This document shows positions 32,135 through 33,427 of a stretch of DNA of 33,427 bases, piece by piece; position 1 is the first letter of the stretch, and each line of letters opens with the position of its first letter. This DNA is from Corynebacterium urealyticum (GTDB taxonomy: Bacteria; Actinomycetota; Actinomycetes; Mycobacteriales; Mycobacteriaceae), in contig DYZK01000103.1 of NCBI GenBank assembly GCA_020741275.1, forward strand, positions 1 to 33,427, given 5' to 3'. The position numbers and the translations under genes are program-made. Under the pieces are notes generated by a model. The model saw only the letters and a program-made list of their open reading frames with translations. It did not search any database and had not been told where the DNA came from.

Positions 32135-32659
32135 TTACTGAGTGATCTCGACAGACTCGATCACCACGTCGTCGTTCGGACGATCCATGCGGTCGGTGGC
32201 CACACGGGAGATCTTCGCAACGACCTTCTGGGACTCCTTGTCGGTGACCTCACCGAAGATGGTGTGGCGGTTGTTCAGGTGCGGGGTGGCCGTCACCGTG
32301 ATGAAGAACTGGTAGCCGTTGGTGCCCGGGCCCGCGTTGGCCATAGCCAGCAGGAATGGGCGGTCGAACTGCAGCTCCGGGTGGAACTCGTCCTCGAACT
32401 GGTAGCCCGGGCCGCCGCGGCCGGTGCCGGTCGGGTCGCCGCCCTGGATCATGAAGCCGTCGATGATGCGGTGGAAGATCGCACCATCGTAGAACGGGCC
32501 CTCGTTGCTGCCCTGGGCGTTCGGCTGGGAGTACTCCTTGGTGCCGTTGGCCAGGCCGACGAAGTTCTCGACGGTCTTCGGCGCGTGGTTGCCGAAGAGG
32601 TCGATGGAGATGTCCCCGTAGTTGGTGTGCAGAATTGCGGTTTCAGTCTTGTTAGTCAC
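32135..32659 (-). CDS. ppiA: Cytoplasmic peptidyl-prolyl cis-trans isomerase (cyclophilin)
   Basis: A cyclophilin of 174 residues that speeds proline isomerisation during protein folding. Motifs are LFGNHAPKTVENFVGLA, FYDGAIFHRIIDGFMIQGGD, GTGRGGPGYQFEDEF, LLAMANAGPGTNGYQFFIT (with the catalytic FxxxxQ and QFFI residues) and HTIFGEVTD. There is no signal peptide. The GTG at 32659 gives the standard N terminus TNKTETAILHTN; the open frame extends upstream to 32860 but encodes Ala/Pro-rich sequence unlike a cyclophilin. The gene is followed by the rhomboid gene seven bases on. Confidence 0.95.
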   Translation of the reverse strand: MTNKTETAILHTNYGDISIDLFGNHAPKTVENFVGLANGTKEYSQPNAQGSNEGPFYDGAIFHRIIDGFMIQGGDPTGTGRGGPGYQFEDEFHPELQFDRPFLLAMANAGPGTNGYQFFITVTATPHLNNRHTIFGEVTDKESQKVVAKISRVATDRMDRPNDDVVIESVEITQ

Positions 32660-32901
32660 GCGCCCCAGTGTACTGCAATCGGCGGTAGGCGGGGCGGTGT
32701 GGTCGGGCTTCCAGGGCGGGCGTAGTTGGGCTTCTAGGGCCGCGCTCCGCGGCGCCTGCTCGGCAGCCGGCAGAGCGGCAGCTGCGGGGCTAGCAGTCAG
32801 GGTTGCTGCAGCATGATTTGGGGAAACTACACGGCAGGATATGAGGGCTTTGCCTATCATGGGACTGTTGGTGAAATTTCAACGCAAGAGGAGATTCCTA
32901 G
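32660..32901. other. Divergent intergenic region ppiA / charged helical protein
   Basis: The 242-bp region holds no convincing gene. It contains a leftward -10 box for ppiA (32672-32667), a rightward TATCAT-like box near 32855, and the 10-bp palindrome TGAAATTTCA (32872-32881) just before the ribosome site of the rightward gene. Confidence 0.45.
32667..32672 (-). promoter_or_regulatory. Candidate -10 box of ppiA (leaderless)
   Basis: TACACT on the minus strand ends seven bases before the GTG start, so transcription would begin at the start codon. No -35 consensus and no typical ribosome site are seen, only a GGGG run in the spacer. Confidence 0.35.
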
Positions 32902-33427
32902 ATGAATCCCAATACCCTCAAGCTGGCGCTGACTATCGCTAAGCAGCTGCGGAAGTCGCAGAAGAACCGCGCGCAACGTAGGCAGCTCGCGGAGTTCGAC
33001 GCGCTTCGCGATCAACGAAATGTGACCTTGACGGACGAGCAGCAGCAGGCCGTGCTGGCTGATTCGCCTGCTCACATCCGTGCTGTTGCGGAGGAAATGC
33101 GTAAGCAGGACGGCGCAGCCGAGGCTCTTGCGAAGGCTCGTGCGCTGCACGCAGCCCACGAGGAGAGCACCGCGCTAGCGGAAGGAACCTCCCCAGCTAC
33201 GCAGTTCGATAACCCATTGGCCGAGTCCGCGAAGAAGGCTCGGAAGGCCACCAAGCGCAATTCGCTGCGCAGCAGGACGCGCCAGGGTATCTCTGATCTA
33301 AATAACGAAACGAATGAATTGAAGGAGAAGGGCATGGCTAACGCGACCGACGCGTTCAACCAGCTCGGCGACCGCGCCGAGGAGCTGTTCGAGGACGGCA
33401 AGAAGAAGGAGAAGAAGCTGGCTAAGC
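32902..33427 (+). CDS. Charged, helical protein of unknown function (partial, runs off window)
   Basis: The ATG at 32902 follows AGAGGAG by about eight bases, and the frame stays open to the window end (175 codons). The protein begins MNPNTLKLALTIAKQLRKSQ and is rich in Lys, Arg, Glu, Ala and Gln, with EQQQAVLADSPAHIRAVAEE and repeated KK/EK clusters near the end. It has no signal peptide, membrane helix or cysteine in the visible part; the heptad-like pattern suggests long helices or coiled coil. I recognise no family. Codon use is as GC-rich as in the neighbours, though slightly less biased, which is common in poorly expressed genes. Confidence 0.7.
   Translation, partial: MNPNTLKLALTIAKQLRKSQKNRAQRRQLAEFDALRDQRNVTLTDEQQQAVLADSPAHIRAVAEEMRKQDGAAEALAKARALHAAHEESTALAEGTSPATQFDNPLAESAKKARKATKRNSLRSRTRQGISDLNNETNELKEKGMANATDAFNQLGDRAEELFEDGKKKEKKLAK

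Noticed and set aside
1..33427. Mobile elements, CRISPR arrays, phage genes, attachment sites, replication origin.
   Set aside because: None of the expected genes, spaced repeats or DnaA-box clusters were seen; the tRNA-Leu has no integrase or repeated tRNA end nearby.

Overview
The window looks like a piece of a high-GC Corynebacterium chromosome, or a close relative in the Mycobacteriales. The main evidence is the block fhaA-fhaB-pstP-rodA-pbpA-pknA-pknB, preceded by a tRNA-Leu and followed by a trpG/pabA-like gene, crgA, a rhomboid protease and ppiA. In mycobacteria and corynebacteria this neighbourhood lies close to the replication origin. An NrtR-type regulator heading nadA, nadC and a cysteine desulfurase matches the ndnR-nadA-nadC-nadS locus known from C. 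glutamicum; here nadB is also present. I see no transposase, integrase, phage gene or CRISPR array, and base composition looks even throughout.

Layout. 1-602 (-): 5' part of an MFS transporter of the aromatic-acid type. 678-6593 (-): NAD operon nrtR > nadA > nadB > nadC > nifS-like, with a promoter and a 27-bp palindromic operator just upstream. 6786-7430 (-): CPBP-type membrane protein. 7535-8527 (+): cytoplasmic asparaginase, possibly leaderless. 8547-10890 (-): GT87 mannosyltransferase overlapping an exported HNH nuclease lipoprotein. 10967-11767 (+): DUF4442 hot-dog protein, then a strong bidirectional terminator. 11904-12467 (-): membrane protein with a Gln/Gly/Tyr-repeat N terminus. 12705-18701 (+): cydABDC, cytochrome bd oxidase and its assembly exporter. 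18747-19301 (-): GNAT acetyltransferase. 19410-19494 (-): tRNA-Leu(CAG). 19820-30164 (+): cell growth and division signalling cluster. 30283-30969 (-): glutamine amidotransferase. 31114-31392 (+): crgA. 31435-32659 (-): ppiA and rhomboid protease. 32902-end (+): partial charged helical protein.

How the genes work together. NadB and NadA make quinolinate from aspartate, NadC turns it into nicotinate mononucleotide, and the NifS-like enzyme supplies sulfur for NadA's Fe-S cluster, all under NrtR. CydAB is the oxidase that CydDC is needed to assemble. PknA/PknB and the phosphatase PstP form a phospho-switch read by the FHA proteins. They share a transcription unit with the SEDS glycosyltransferase RodA and the transpeptidase PbpA, which build the cell wall; CrgA nearby tunes the divisome.

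No wholly unknown multi-gene system is evident. The items most worth a second look are: (1) CydD's nucleotide-binding domain, which has only about 15 residues between Q-loop and signature motif; (2) CydC ending right after its H-switch, with a plausible tail in the +1 frame; (3) the promoter/operator arrangement at nrtR; (4) repeat-born, low-complexity inserts in NadA, NadB, CydA and CydD; and (5) a GNRA-loop hairpin and a 14-bp palindrome upstream of pknB. All function calls come from reading motifs by eye, without database searches.
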